Under the pieces are notes generated by a model. The model had not been told where the DNA came from and searched no databases. It saw only the letters and a list, made by a program, of their open reading frames with translations. A stretch of DNA of 47,022 bases from positions 1 through 47,022 of the forward strand of contig JAHEJJ010000011.1 of NCBI GenBank assembly GCA_024638915.1, written 5' to 3'. Made by a program: the position numbers and the translations under genes. Positions 8,349 through 15,116 of this stretch are shown here, piece by piece; position 1 is the first letter of the stretch, and every line of letters starts with the position of its first letter. This stretch comes from Robiginitalea sp. Its GTDB lineage: Bacteria > Bacteroidota > Bacteroidia > Flavobacteriales > Flavobacteriaceae.

Positions 8349-8900
8349 TTATTTAGGTATACTGTCTTTAGATTGTTCAATATTTATAATGGTTATCGTG
8401 GATTTAACAGGCATATTGGGTCCAATTCGATTATTGTCGCCATGGTATCCGAAGGCCAGATGAGAGGGGAGCAGAAAAGTAGCGGTTTCACCTTCTTTTA
8501 AAAGTTTAACACCCATTCTCAATCCGGGAAAAAGCTCTTCACGGTCTACGAGATAATCAATAGTACCGGTCTCCTCCTGGTTATATATGGTATCATTCTG
8601 AAAACTGATAATATTATAGATCATCGTGACCATATCGTTCTCTTCGGGCAGATAATCAGACGATGGATTTTGCTGCTGATAAAAAAACCAGGCGCCAAAA
8701 TCGGTGCTGATATATTCGTGGGTACTATCTGCTGCGATCATGGAACCTATGAGTTTCTCTTCGCTGGCCAGGAGTTCACGATTGCGCTCTACGGATTGTT
8801 TTATAAAACTACCTGTTTTCACCTCGACGGGTTTTCGAGCCTGAGGTCCTCCGCATTTGGCAAAAAGCAATACCAGCAATATGTAGGTGATTTTTCTCAT
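8349..8900 (-). CDS. gldI: Gliding motility-associated FKBP-type isomerase lipoprotein GldI
   Basis: A 183-residue FKBP-type protein matching GldI, a lipoprotein required for gliding in Flavobacterium johnsoniae and thought to fold envelope proteins of the gliding/type IX secretion machinery. The GldI signature is the region after the signal peptide: ARKPVEVKTGSFIKQSVERN, then a helical segment, then the FKBP core with PGLRMGVKLLKEGETATFLL and PSHLAFGYHG. The predicted lipid Cys is Cys16. The lipobox reads LFAKC, with Lys rather than Gly, Ala or Ser just before the Cys, which is atypical. The ATG overlaps the stop of the DHH gene (ATGA), so translational coupling is likely. Confidence 0.92.
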   Translation of the reverse strand: MRKITYILLVLLFAKCGGPQARKPVEVKTGSFIKQSVERNRELLASEEKLIGSMIAADSTHEYISTDFGAWFFYQQQNPSSDYLPEENDMVTMIYNIISFQNDTIYNQEETGTIDYLVDREELFPGLRMGVKLLKEGETATFLLPSHLAFGYHGDNNRIGPNMPVKSTITIINIEQSKDSIPK

Positions 8901-9913
8901 AAAGCCAATTGTTCTTTATATTCTTCCAATAGTTGTCTGAATCTTTTAACGGTATCGTTCATACTGAGATCACTCCTTCCGCCAGCGGCATTGGTATGTC
9001 CGCCTCCACTAAAATTATCTCGTGCGAATTCATTAACCGAAAAATCACCCTGTGAACGAAAGGATATTTTGATGTAACCCTCATCTCGATTCTCGATAAA
9101 GATCGCCGCGAATATGATGCCTTCGAGTGTCAGTCCGTAATTTACAAATCCTTCGGTGTCGCCCTTTTTAAAATTAAATTCATCCATTTCGGCTTGTTGG
9201 AGGGTAATATAGGCCGTGCTGTATTCCTGCAGGATCACCAGATTATTTAAAGCCCTTCCCAGCAGGTGTAAACGGTCCGGGGTGTTGGTGTCAAAAATCT
9301 TCTGATGAATGCTGCTGCCGTTTATTCCCTTATCGATCAGATCTGCAATCACACGATGCGTTCGGCTACTGGTAGATGGATATTTAAAAGACCCCGTATC
9401 TGTTAGTATCCCGGTATAAATGCACTCGGCTATCTTTTTGTCTATACTATCTCGATCTCCCAGGTTTTCAATGAAATTATATACCATTTCACAGGTAGAA
9501 CTCATCGAAACATCGGAAATAGTGATTCTGGCATAATCGTGAGGTGCCTGGTGATGATCGATCATTATAAAATCGGCCTTAGCGTTTTCAAATGCTCCCT
9601 GCATACCACCAATCCTTCTCAGATCGTTAAAATCTAGCGTAAAGATCAGTTCAGCTTCTTCTATAATCGTCAATGAGACCTCCTTATTCTTATCGAAGAT
9701 CAGGATTTCGTCTACCCCGGGTATCCATTTAAGGAATTTTGGAAAGTCATTGGGCACAATTACATGTGCCTTGTGGTTGTTTTGCCTGAGATAATGCCAG
9801 AGGGCCAGGCTGCTTCCCACAGCATCGCCATCGGGATTTTTATGTGGGGTGATTACAATACTTTTTGGTTCTGACAGCAATTTTTTTACAAGCTGGAGCT
9901 CCTCTGAATTCAT
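8897..9913 (-). CDS. DHH/DHHA1 phosphoesterase (NrnA-like nanoRNase / pAp phosphatase)
   Basis: A 338-residue cytoplasmic phosphoesterase of the NrnA type, which degrades short oligonucleotides and in some species 3'-phosphoadenosine 5'-phosphate, or cyclic dinucleotide products. DHH domain motifs: HKNPDGDAVGS with His24, Asp28 and Asp30; DFND with Asp94; IDHH with Asp119, His120 and His121; GILTDTGSF. The DHHA1 domain carries GGGHTNAAGG near residue 305. ATG at 9913 is chosen over 9946, because a -7 promoter element lies inside the longer reading and the shorter start gives the normal N-terminus. It is first in the DHH-gldI-PPIase operon. The exact substrate is not decided by sequence. Confidence 0.92.
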   Translation of the reverse strand: MNSEELQLVKKLLSEPKSIVITPHKNPDGDAVGSSLALWHYLRQNNHKAHVIVPNDFPKFLKWIPGVDEILIFDKNKEVSLTIIEEAELIFTLDFNDLRRIGGMQGAFENAKADFIMIDHHQAPHDYARITISDVSMSSTCEMVYNFIENLGDRDSIDKKIAECIYTGILTDTGSFKYPSTSSRTHRVIADLIDKGINGSSIHQKIFDTNTPDRLHLLGRALNNLVILQEYSTAYITLQQAEMDEFNFKKGDTEGFVNYGLTLEGIIFAAIFIENRDEGYIKISFRSQGDFSVNEFARDNFSGGGHTNAAGGRSDLSMNDTVKRFRQLLEEYKEQLAL

Positions 9914-9918
9914 GCGCG

Positions 9919-9926
9919 CAAAGATA
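9919..9926 (-). promoter_or_regulatory. -7 promoter element for the DHH-gldI-PPIase operon
   Basis: The minus strand reads TATCTTTG, an exact TAnnTTTG match, only 5 bases before the ATG at 9913. With the usual -7 geometry the start site would fall at or within a few bases of the A of ATG, implying a leaderless message. No good TTG -33 is seen. Confidence 0.5.
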
Positions 9927-9991
9927 CAATTTAATAATATAGCCATATGGGATAAAAGATTAATTTTACCAGATCATTTAAGCGGAATTCC

Positions 9992-11020
9992 ATGTTGTAC
10001 AGAGGCTTGTTGTTGTTTTTTATCGTGCTGTGCTTTGCTTGCAAGTCGGGCCCTGGAACCACGCCGACTTCCAAAACCAAGACCGACTTTACCATCGCCT
10101 TCGGATCGTGCAATAAGCTTGATCTTCCAAATTTACTTTGGGACGATGTCCTTGCCGCAAAACCGGATATATGGATATGGGGAGGAGACAATATTTATGC
10201 AGATACCGGGAATATTGAGGCGATTTCATCTATGTACGGGGAACTAAAAAAGGTGGCCGGATATCAAAAATTACGCACTGAGATCCCGGTCATCGGAACC
10301 TGGGACGATCACGATTACGGCTTGAATGACGGAGGGGTCGAATGGGAGATGAAGGTTGAAAGCCAACAGGCGTTCCTCGATTTTCTCGATGTTCCCATGG
10401 GTAGCCCGTTGAGAAAGAGGCAAGGTGTCTATACCTCCCATGAGTATATGAGGCCTGAAGGGACCGTCAAAGTCTATATACTGGATACACGGTTCTTCCG
10501 GACCGCCCTTACGAAAGACCCCACTGGAAAAAAAAGATACTTGCCAAATCGGCCTGGTGAGGGGACTATTCTGGGAAAAAAACAGTGGGAATGGCTCGAG
10601 AAAGAATTGAGGGATTCGGGGGCCGACTTCAACATCCTGGTGAGCAGTATCCAATTCCTTTCCGATAAGCACGGGTTTGAAACCTGGGGGAATTTTCCGG
10701 ATGAGGTGGCTCAAATGAAGCGCCTGGCGGCCGATTCTGGTGCAAAAGGCATCATCATTCTTTCGGGCGACAGGCATATTTCAGAATTTTCCAGTACCAT
10801 ACTTTCAGGATGGTCTTACCCTCTGATCGATTTCACCAGCAGCGGACTAACGCATGTATATTCCAATTTTTCAGGCGAACCTAATCCGTATCGTCGTGGG
10901 GCCGTCATAAACAAGGAGAGTTTCGGCCTGTTAAAAATGAATCTTACTACAAAAAAAGTGACTTTTGAGATCATTGGCGACGGAGGAAAGATACTTGCCA
11001 GGCTCGAACAGCAGTATTAA
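9992..11020 (+). CDS. PhoD-like alkaline phosphatase family lipoprotein
   Basis: A 342-residue secreted metallophosphoesterase of the PhoD family, which hydrolyses phosphate mono- or diesters outside the cytoplasm. The signal peptide ends in LCFAC with lipidated Cys17. Metal-site motifs: FGSCN near residue 37, WGGDNIYAD with Asp66 and Asn67, GTWDDHDYG with Asp105-Asp106-His107-Asp108, LDTRFF, and SGDRHISEF near residue 257. It is shorter than Bacillus PhoD and lacks that enzyme's Tat-type N-terminus; the lipoprotein form is common in Bacteroidetes. It is divergent from the DHH gene with only 78 bases between starts, and stands 49 bases upstream of ndk, which has its own promoter. Confidence 0.9.
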   Translation: MLYRGLLLFFIVLCFACKSGPGTTPTSKTKTDFTIAFGSCNKLDLPNLLWDDVLAAKPDIWIWGGDNIYADTGNIEAISSMYGELKKVAGYQKLRTEIPVIGTWDDHDYGLNDGGVEWEMKVESQQAFLDFLDVPMGSPLRKRQGVYTSHEYMRPEGTVKVYILDTRFFRTALTKDPTGKKRYLPNRPGEGTILGKKQWEWLEKELRDSGADFNILVSSIQFLSDKHGFETWGNFPDEVAQMKRLAADSGAKGIIILSGDRHISEFSSTILSGWSYPLIDFTSSGLTHVYSNFSGEPNPYRRGAVINKESFGLLKMNLTTKKVTFEIIGDGGKILARLEQQY

Positions 11021-11022
11021 TG

Positions 11023-11053
11023 TTGTGGGTTGAGAGTAGAAAGTGTATTTTTG
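11023..11053 (+). promoter_or_regulatory. Full -33/-7 Bacteroidetes promoter for ndk
   Basis: TTG (11023-11025), a 20-base spacer and an exact TATTTTTG -7 element (11046-11053) fit the consensus TTG-N17-23-TAnnTTTG. The ndk ATG at 11070 follows after 16 bases. A longer reading of the gene from 11043 would start upstream of the -7 element and is therefore disfavoured. Confidence 0.65.
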
Positions 11054-11069
11054 GCCAAAATTTTTCAGA

Positions 11070-11492
11070 ATGGCAGCAAATAGAACTTTTACCATGATCA
11101 AGCCGGATGCGGTCGAAAGCGGCTATATCGGGCCGATACTTGCAAAAATCAGCTCCGCTGGATTTAAGATTGTCGCGATGAAGTTCACCCAGCTCAGCAG
11201 GAGGGATGCCCGTGAATTCTACGCAATACACAAGGGCCGTCCATTTTTCGATGAATTGATCCAGTTCATGACCAGGGGACCCATCGTTTCCGCTATCCTG
11301 GAAAAAGACAATGCTGTTGAAGATTTCAGGGCATTGATCGGGGCTACCAATCCTCAGGAAGCTGCCGAGGGTACGATCAGGAAATTATATGCCAAGGATA
11401 TCGGTGAAAATGCTGTACACGGTTCCGATAGTGATGAAAATGCAGGCATTGAAGGGGCTTTCCATTTCTCAGGAAGAGAGATTTACACCTAA
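11070..11492 (+). CDS. ndk: Nucleoside diphosphate kinase
   Basis: A 140-residue NDP kinase that transfers the gamma phosphate of ATP to nucleoside diphosphates through a phospho-histidine, balancing NTP pools. [11 protein letters not shown] opens the protein with Lys11; the active-site histidine is His117 in NAVHGSDS. Length matches the family (about 140 residues). ATG at 11070 gives the standard N-terminus and lies directly behind a good promoter; an in-frame upstream start at 11043 adds nine unconserved residues and is rejected. It is convergent with the DUF721 gene, 22 bases away, with no visible terminator. Confidence 0.97.
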   Translation: MAANRTFTMIKPDAVESGYIGPILAKISSAGFKIVAMKFTQLSRRDAREFYAIHKGRPFFDELIQFMTRGPIVSAILEKDNAVEDFRALIGATNPQEAAEGTIRKLYAKDIGENAVHGSDSDENAGIEGAFHFSGREIYT

Positions 11493-11514
11493 CTTATCGA
11501 TTTGAAGTTGATCA

Positions 11515-11808
11515 TTATCGCAGGATCAGGCTGCGTATCAGGTCTTTTCCAAGTGCCTCGTTTAGCAAGTCGATTATTTTTGTGCGACCCAGGCTCAGTT
11601 CTTCTCTAAGCACAGAGGAAGACAATGCGATATAAAGAGTATCTCCTTTGAGCTGAACAGCGGTGGTATACTTATTTACACCCGGACCCATAGAGTCTTT
11701 CCAGACCTCATTGACCCTTATCTGATCTATGCCTTTTTGCAGTTTGTTGGATTCTATAAATTCCTGCAAGGCCTGTTTCAAATTTTGATGTTCCTCTTTT
11801 CTGCCCAC
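11515..11808 (-). CDS. DUF721/DciA-like protein
   Basis: A 97-residue basic protein of the DUF721 family. The family includes DciA, which helps load the replicative helicase in bacteria lacking DnaC/DnaI. Typical features are the helical N-terminus (LKQALQEFIESNKLQKG), VWKDSMGPGVNKYTTAV, and the core strand-helix LYIALSSSVLREELSLGR followed by INDLLN-like and LGKDLIRSLILR sequence. The start codon is GTG at 11808, whose G is the last base of the preceding TAG stop, so it is probably translated by re-initiation. It is third gene of recF-lipoprotein-DUF721. A helicase-loading role is inferred from the family. Confidence 0.85.
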   Translation of the reverse strand: MGRKEEHQNLKQALQEFIESNKLQKGIDQIRVNEVWKDSMGPGVNKYTTAVQLKGDTLYIALSSSVLREELSLGRTKIIDLLNEALGKDLIRSLILR

Positions 11809-12221
11809 TATTCCATTATTCCTTTAAATCTTTTGTAATGATACGACACACCTTCGGGAGTTTTCATGGTCATCCTGTCCTGATCGATCCTTATGATCTG
11901 CTCTTCCCACTGATTCAGGTCGTTGGCGTAATGCATCCTAAAGGTACTTTTTTCCTTCGATATTTCGAAGAGTTCCGCATCATCCGAAGTCGTAAATGTA
12001 CCATCTAAATTCGGGCGTACTTTCTTTCTGAAGCCTTTTAGGTCCTGGTATTTGATATATTCTATTGTACCGCTCAACGTGTACTCCTTGGTTTGGCCAT
12101 CCGGAAAGATCACTTTCTCGATTTCCCAATAGCCGTTCAGTTGATCCAGGTCCTGAATTGCGATTTTTTTATCACAACCGATCAAAAAGGTAAAGACCAC
12201 CATAAGGCTGATGAAACGCAT
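11808..12221 (-). CDS. Lipocalin-like lipoprotein
   Basis: A 137-residue predicted lipoprotein. ATG at 12221 is chosen because it begins a signal peptide ending FLIGC (lipidated Cys16) and lies one base past the recF stop; a longer frame from 12323 would run inside recF. The mature part begins with the pattern LNGYWEIEKVIFPDG, typical of Bacteroidetes lipocalin-like domains, and has alternating strands including YTLSGTIEYIKY and MHYANDLNQWEEQIIRID. No ligand is known. It sits between recF and the DUF721 gene with a one-base gap and a one-base overlap. The gene order is frequent in flavobacteria, but no functional link to replication is evident. Confidence 0.78.
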   Translation of the reverse strand: MRFISLMVVFTFLIGCDKKIAIQDLDQLNGYWEIEKVIFPDGQTKEYTLSGTIEYIKYQDLKGFRKKVRPNLDGTFTTSDDAELFEISKEKSTFRMHYANDLNQWEEQIIRIDQDRMTMKTPEGVSYHYKRFKGIME

Positions 12222-12222
12222 A

Positions 12223-13302
12223 TCAGAGGGTATAGATTTTATAGGTTTGATGTATTTGAGCCACGATATTCTCGGTTCTTTCGGCATGGGTATCACTGAG
12301 GAAAATCTGTCCAAAATGGTCATCGTCTACCATTTTTACAATATGCGCCACGCGGTTTTCATCGAGTTTGTCAAAGATATCATCCAGAATGAGTATCGGG
12401 GTGGTTCCCGATTGTTTTTTTATAAAATCGAATTGCGCGAGTTTTAGGGCGATGAGAAAGGACTTCTGCTGCCCCTGGCTTCCAAACTTCTTCACAGGAT
12501 AGGAGGCGATCTTAAACAACAGGTCGTCACGGTGAATTCCCACACTGGTATGCTGCAACATGCGATCTTTCTGTAACGAATCTTCCAGTAAATCGATCAA
12601 GGGACGTTCTTGAAGGCCGCTTTGATAATCGAGGCCGACCATTTCGTTACCACCGGAAATGATCTTATACTTTTCCTGGAAAATGGGAACAAGTGCTTCC
12701 ATAAACGCGAGTCGATTTTCATAGATCTTACTGCCATAATTGTGGAGTTGTTCGTTATAAATGGTAATGGTGTCGCCATCATAGGCATTGTTCAGCGCAA
12801 AATACTTAAGCAGTGCGTTTCGTTGACTTAAGATCTTATTGTAGTTGAGCAAAGACCTCAGGTAGCTTTTGTCTGATTGGGAAATCACCCCATCCATAAA
12901 CTTTCGCCTGGTGTCACTCCCTTCAATTATAAGATCACGATCTGAAGGGGAAATAATTACCAATGGCAACAGACCTATATGATCGCTGATGCGTTCATAG
13001 GCCTTGTCATTGCGTTTTATAACTTTAGCAAGTCCCTTTTTTAAACTGCAAACTACCTTTTCTTCCCGGTCTTTCAGTTTGAACAGCCCTTCGATAACAA
13101 AGAATTCCTCACCGTGTTTAATGTTCTGCGAACTTACCGGATTGAAGTAGCTCTTCCCGAAACAAAGATGATATATGGCATCCATGACGTTGGTTTTACC
13201 AACCCCATTATCGCCTACAACACAGTTGATTTTGCGGTCGAATTCAAAATCTCGGGAGTCAAAATTTTTATAATTGACAAGGGATAATCGCTGTAGAAAC
13301 AT
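12223..13302 (-). CDS. recF: DNA replication and repair protein RecF
   Basis: A 359-residue SMC-like ATPase that, with RecO and RecR, loads RecA at single-strand gaps. Walker A is GDNGVGKT at residues 30-37, preceded by LSLVNYKNF, the usual RecF beta hairpin. The ABC signature is [17 protein letters not shown] and Walker B is [16 protein letters not shown], followed by [11 protein letters not shown]. Length matches the family (about 360). First gene of a three-gene minus-strand operon; the TPR gene starts divergently at 13404. No exact -7 element was found; TATTTTGC in the gap is close. Confidence 0.97.
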   Translation of the reverse strand: MFLQRLSLVNYKNFDSRDFEFDRKINCVVGDNGVGKTNVMDAIYHLCFGKSYFNPVSSQNIKHGEEFFVIEGLFKLKDREEKVVCSLKKGLAKVIKRNDKAYERISDHIGLLPLVIISPSDRDLIIEGSDTRRKFMDGVISQSDKSYLRSLLNYNKILSQRNALLKYFALNNAYDGDTITIYNEQLHNYGSKIYENRLAFMEALVPIFQEKYKIISGGNEMVGLDYQSGLQERPLIDLLEDSLQKDRMLQHTSVGIHRDDLLFKIASYPVKKFGSQGQQKSFLIALKLAQFDFIKKQSGTTPILILDDIFDKLDENRVAHIVKMVDDDHFGQIFLSDTHAERTENIVAQIHQTYKIYTL

Positions 13303-13375
13303 TCATCAATGGTAAAGAAGGTGCAAAATATCGAAAAATAATAAATATTATGATCTGTGTCTGAGGATAAAATTT

Positions 13376-13383
13376 TATTTTTG
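13376..13383 (+). promoter_or_regulatory. -7 promoter element for the TPR gene and ribH
   Basis: TATTTTTG, an exact TAnnTTTG match, ends 20 bases before the ATG at 13404. No clear TTG is seen 17-23 bases upstream. Confidence 0.45.
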
Positions 13384-13403
13384 CGCGACCAATATTTTAA
13401 AAA

Positions 13404-14171
13404 ATGGCGACATACAAAAAGAGGGGTTATAAACCTCAATCCAAAGCTGAACGAAGAGATAAGGAACTGGAGAAAAGCGCAACGGCTGAGGTATTTAGCA
13501 CCTTAGATGAAAGCGCTTCCAAATCGGAGCAGTGGGTTGCCAGAAATCAAAACTATATTATCGGAGTCATCGGGGTGGTGGCTGTAGCGATTCTCGGATA
13601 CCTGGCATACGTTCAGTTTGTACAAAATCCGAAGGAACAAAGCGCTGCTAATGAAATGTTCTATCCGCAGCAATATTTCGCCCAGGCGGTTAACAGTACC
13701 GCAGCTCAGGATTCACTATATAATTTAGCCCTGAACGGGGCAGAAGGAAAATATGGCTTTCTCGACATAATCGACGAATACAACGGGACGAAGGCAGCTA
13801 ACCTGGCCCGTTATTCGGCCGGTATGGCCTATCTGAATTTACAGCAGTACCAGGATGCCATTGATCATCTTGAAAAATTTTCTTCGGATGATGTTGTATT
13901 AGGTTCACTTGCCAAGGGAGGTATCGGCGATGCTTTTGTTCAGTTGGGACAACCAGAAGAGGCCTTGTCGTATTATGAACAGGCCTTTGATCACAATGCC
14001 AACAACTATACTACACCAAAATTCCTTTATAAGGCAGGGATCACTGCCCTGGATCTCGGGCAGAAAGAAAAAGCACTGGGCTATTTCCAGCGCATAAAGG
14101 ACAGCTTTTCAGAATCTGACGAGGCTGTTAATATCGATGTCTTTATCGGAATGGCTAAAAGTAAGCAGTAA
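13404..14171 (+). CDS. Membrane-anchored tetratricopeptide repeat protein (YfgM-like topology)
   Basis: A 255-residue protein with a basic cytoplasmic N-terminus (residues 1-50, rich in Lys and Arg), one membrane helix at about 51-72, and a C-terminal domain of tetratricopeptide repeats. Repeats are visible in LARYSAGMAYLNLQQYQDAIDHL, read as two pieces (LARYSAGMAYLNLQ then QYQDAIDHL), in GDAFVQLGQPEEALSYYEQA, and in YKAGITALDLGQKEKALGYF. The topology resembles YfgM, which works with the SecYEG/PpiD translocon chaperone network in E. coli; equivalence is inference. Its stop overlaps the ribH start (TAATG), indicating coupling. Confidence 0.88.
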   Translation: MATYKKRGYKPQSKAERRDKELEKSATAEVFSTLDESASKSEQWVARNQNYIIGVIGVVAVAILGYLAYVQFVQNPKEQSAANEMFYPQQYFAQAVNSTAAQDSLYNLALNGAEGKYGFLDIIDEYNGTKAANLARYSAGMAYLNLQQYQDAIDHLEKFSSDDVVLGSLAKGGIGDAFVQLGQPEEALSYYEQAFDHNANNYTTPKFLYKAGITALDLGQKEKALGYFQRIKDSFSESDEAVNIDVFIGMAKSKQ

Positions 14172-14647
14172 TGGCTACTGCTGGTAAAAACCTGTCTCAG
14201 TATAACAGGGAGGAAATACCGAGTGCAGAAGATCTAAAGATAGGTCTGGTGGTATCACAATGGAATAGTGAAATTACCGAAGCCTTGTACCAGGGTGCCT
14301 TTAATACATTAGTGGAATGCGGAGCCATTACCAAGAATGTTATAAGATGGAATGTGCCCGGAAGTTTTGAACTGGTTTTTGGTTGCAAAAAGATGATCGC
14401 AGGCCATAGTCCCGATGTGGTAATCGCAATAGGCAGTGTAATCCGGGGAGAAACCAAACACTTCGATTTTGTTTGTGAGGCGGCCGCACAAGGCATTAAA
14501 GATCTCAATGTGCTTACCGATACCCCTGTGATATTTTGTGTCCTCACCGATGATAACTGGCAACAGGCAAAAGACCGTAGCGGTGGTATTCACGGTAACA
14601 AAGGAACAGAGGCGGCCATCGCAGCGATCCAAATGGCCCATTTATAG
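14171..14647 (+). CDS. ribH: 6,7-dimethyl-8-ribityllumazine synthase
   Basis: A 158-residue enzyme condensing 5-amino-6-ribitylaminouracil with 3,4-dihydroxy-2-butanone 4-phosphate, the penultimate step of riboflavin synthesis; it forms pentamers or 60-mers. Family motifs are present: IGLVVSQWNSEIT, the substrate loop VPGSFELVFG, AIGSVIRGETKHFDFVCEA with the catalytic His, and CVLTDDNWQQAKDR. Length matches the family. The ATG shares an A with the stop of the TPR gene. No other rib gene is in the window, as is usual in flavobacteria, where ribH stands near mutL. Confidence 0.97.
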   Translation: MATAGKNLSQYNREEIPSAEDLKIGLVVSQWNSEITEALYQGAFNTLVECGAITKNVIRWNVPGSFELVFGCKKMIAGHSPDVVIAIGSVIRGETKHFDFVCEAAAQGIKDLNVLTDTPVIFCVLTDDNWQQAKDRSGGIHGNKGTEAAIAAIQMAHL

Positions 14648-14784
14648 TTTTTATTTCTTCTTCTGTTTTTTTTCGATTACCCCATCCTTACTTTTTAGAG
14701 TTTCGGGCCTAAAAACCATTGCTGATTTCTTTATATCAAACGGTGCCCGAGATAAGAACTGTTAACAATTTTTGGGAATAGATG

Positions 14785-14816
14785 TTGGCGCTGTTGTGTG
14801 ATTTTAAGTAACTTTG
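14785..14816 (+). promoter_or_regulatory. -33/-7 promoter for the small membrane protein-mutL-rhomboid operon
   Basis: TTG (14785-14787), a 21-base spacer and an exact TAACTTTG -7 element (14809-14816) fit the Bacteroidetes consensus. The ATG at 14829 follows after 12 bases. The rest of the 14648-14828 gap is T-rich, with no clear hairpin terminator after ribH. Confidence 0.6.
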
Positions 14817-14828
14817 AGAGGCAGTATT

Positions 14829-15116
14829 ATGAGGAAGATAACGAGGCTTCGAAAGAATAAAAAATATAACTATTCACCCCGCTATTATGATGATAAAGGG
14901 GAGGGTACCCCTTTTAAAATAGAGCGAAAACTCGATAAATTCCGAACATTGGATACACAGAGAGGGCTCAAGGGTAAATTCAATAATGCGATGGACGACC
15001 TTAAAAGATCCGGGGATGCCAATCTAAAATTACGAATGCTCGTGATCATCGCCATTCTGGTTTTCATCTTTCTTTACATCATCGATTTCGATCTTTCCAT
15101 ATTCTTTAAAGACTAA
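14829..15116 (+). CDS. Small single-span membrane protein (often annotated riboflavin synthase subunit beta)
   Basis: A 95-residue protein: a strongly basic N-terminal half (residues 1-68, with RKITRLRKNKKYNYSPRYY) followed by one hydrophobic helix at about 70-90 and a short acidic tail. ATG at 14829 is preferred to an in-frame TTG at 14814, which overlaps the -7 element. Homologues in this position between ribH and mutL are, as I recall, labelled riboflavin synthase subunit beta in databases, but nothing in this sequence resembles a flavin enzyme and the label looks like a positional error. Function unknown. Its stop overlaps the mutL start (TAATG). Confidence 0.75.
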   Translation: MRKITRLRKNKKYNYSPRYYDDKGEGTPFKIERKLDKFRTLDTQRGLKGKFNNAMDDLKRSGDANLKLRMLVIIAILVFIFLYIIDFDLSIFFKD

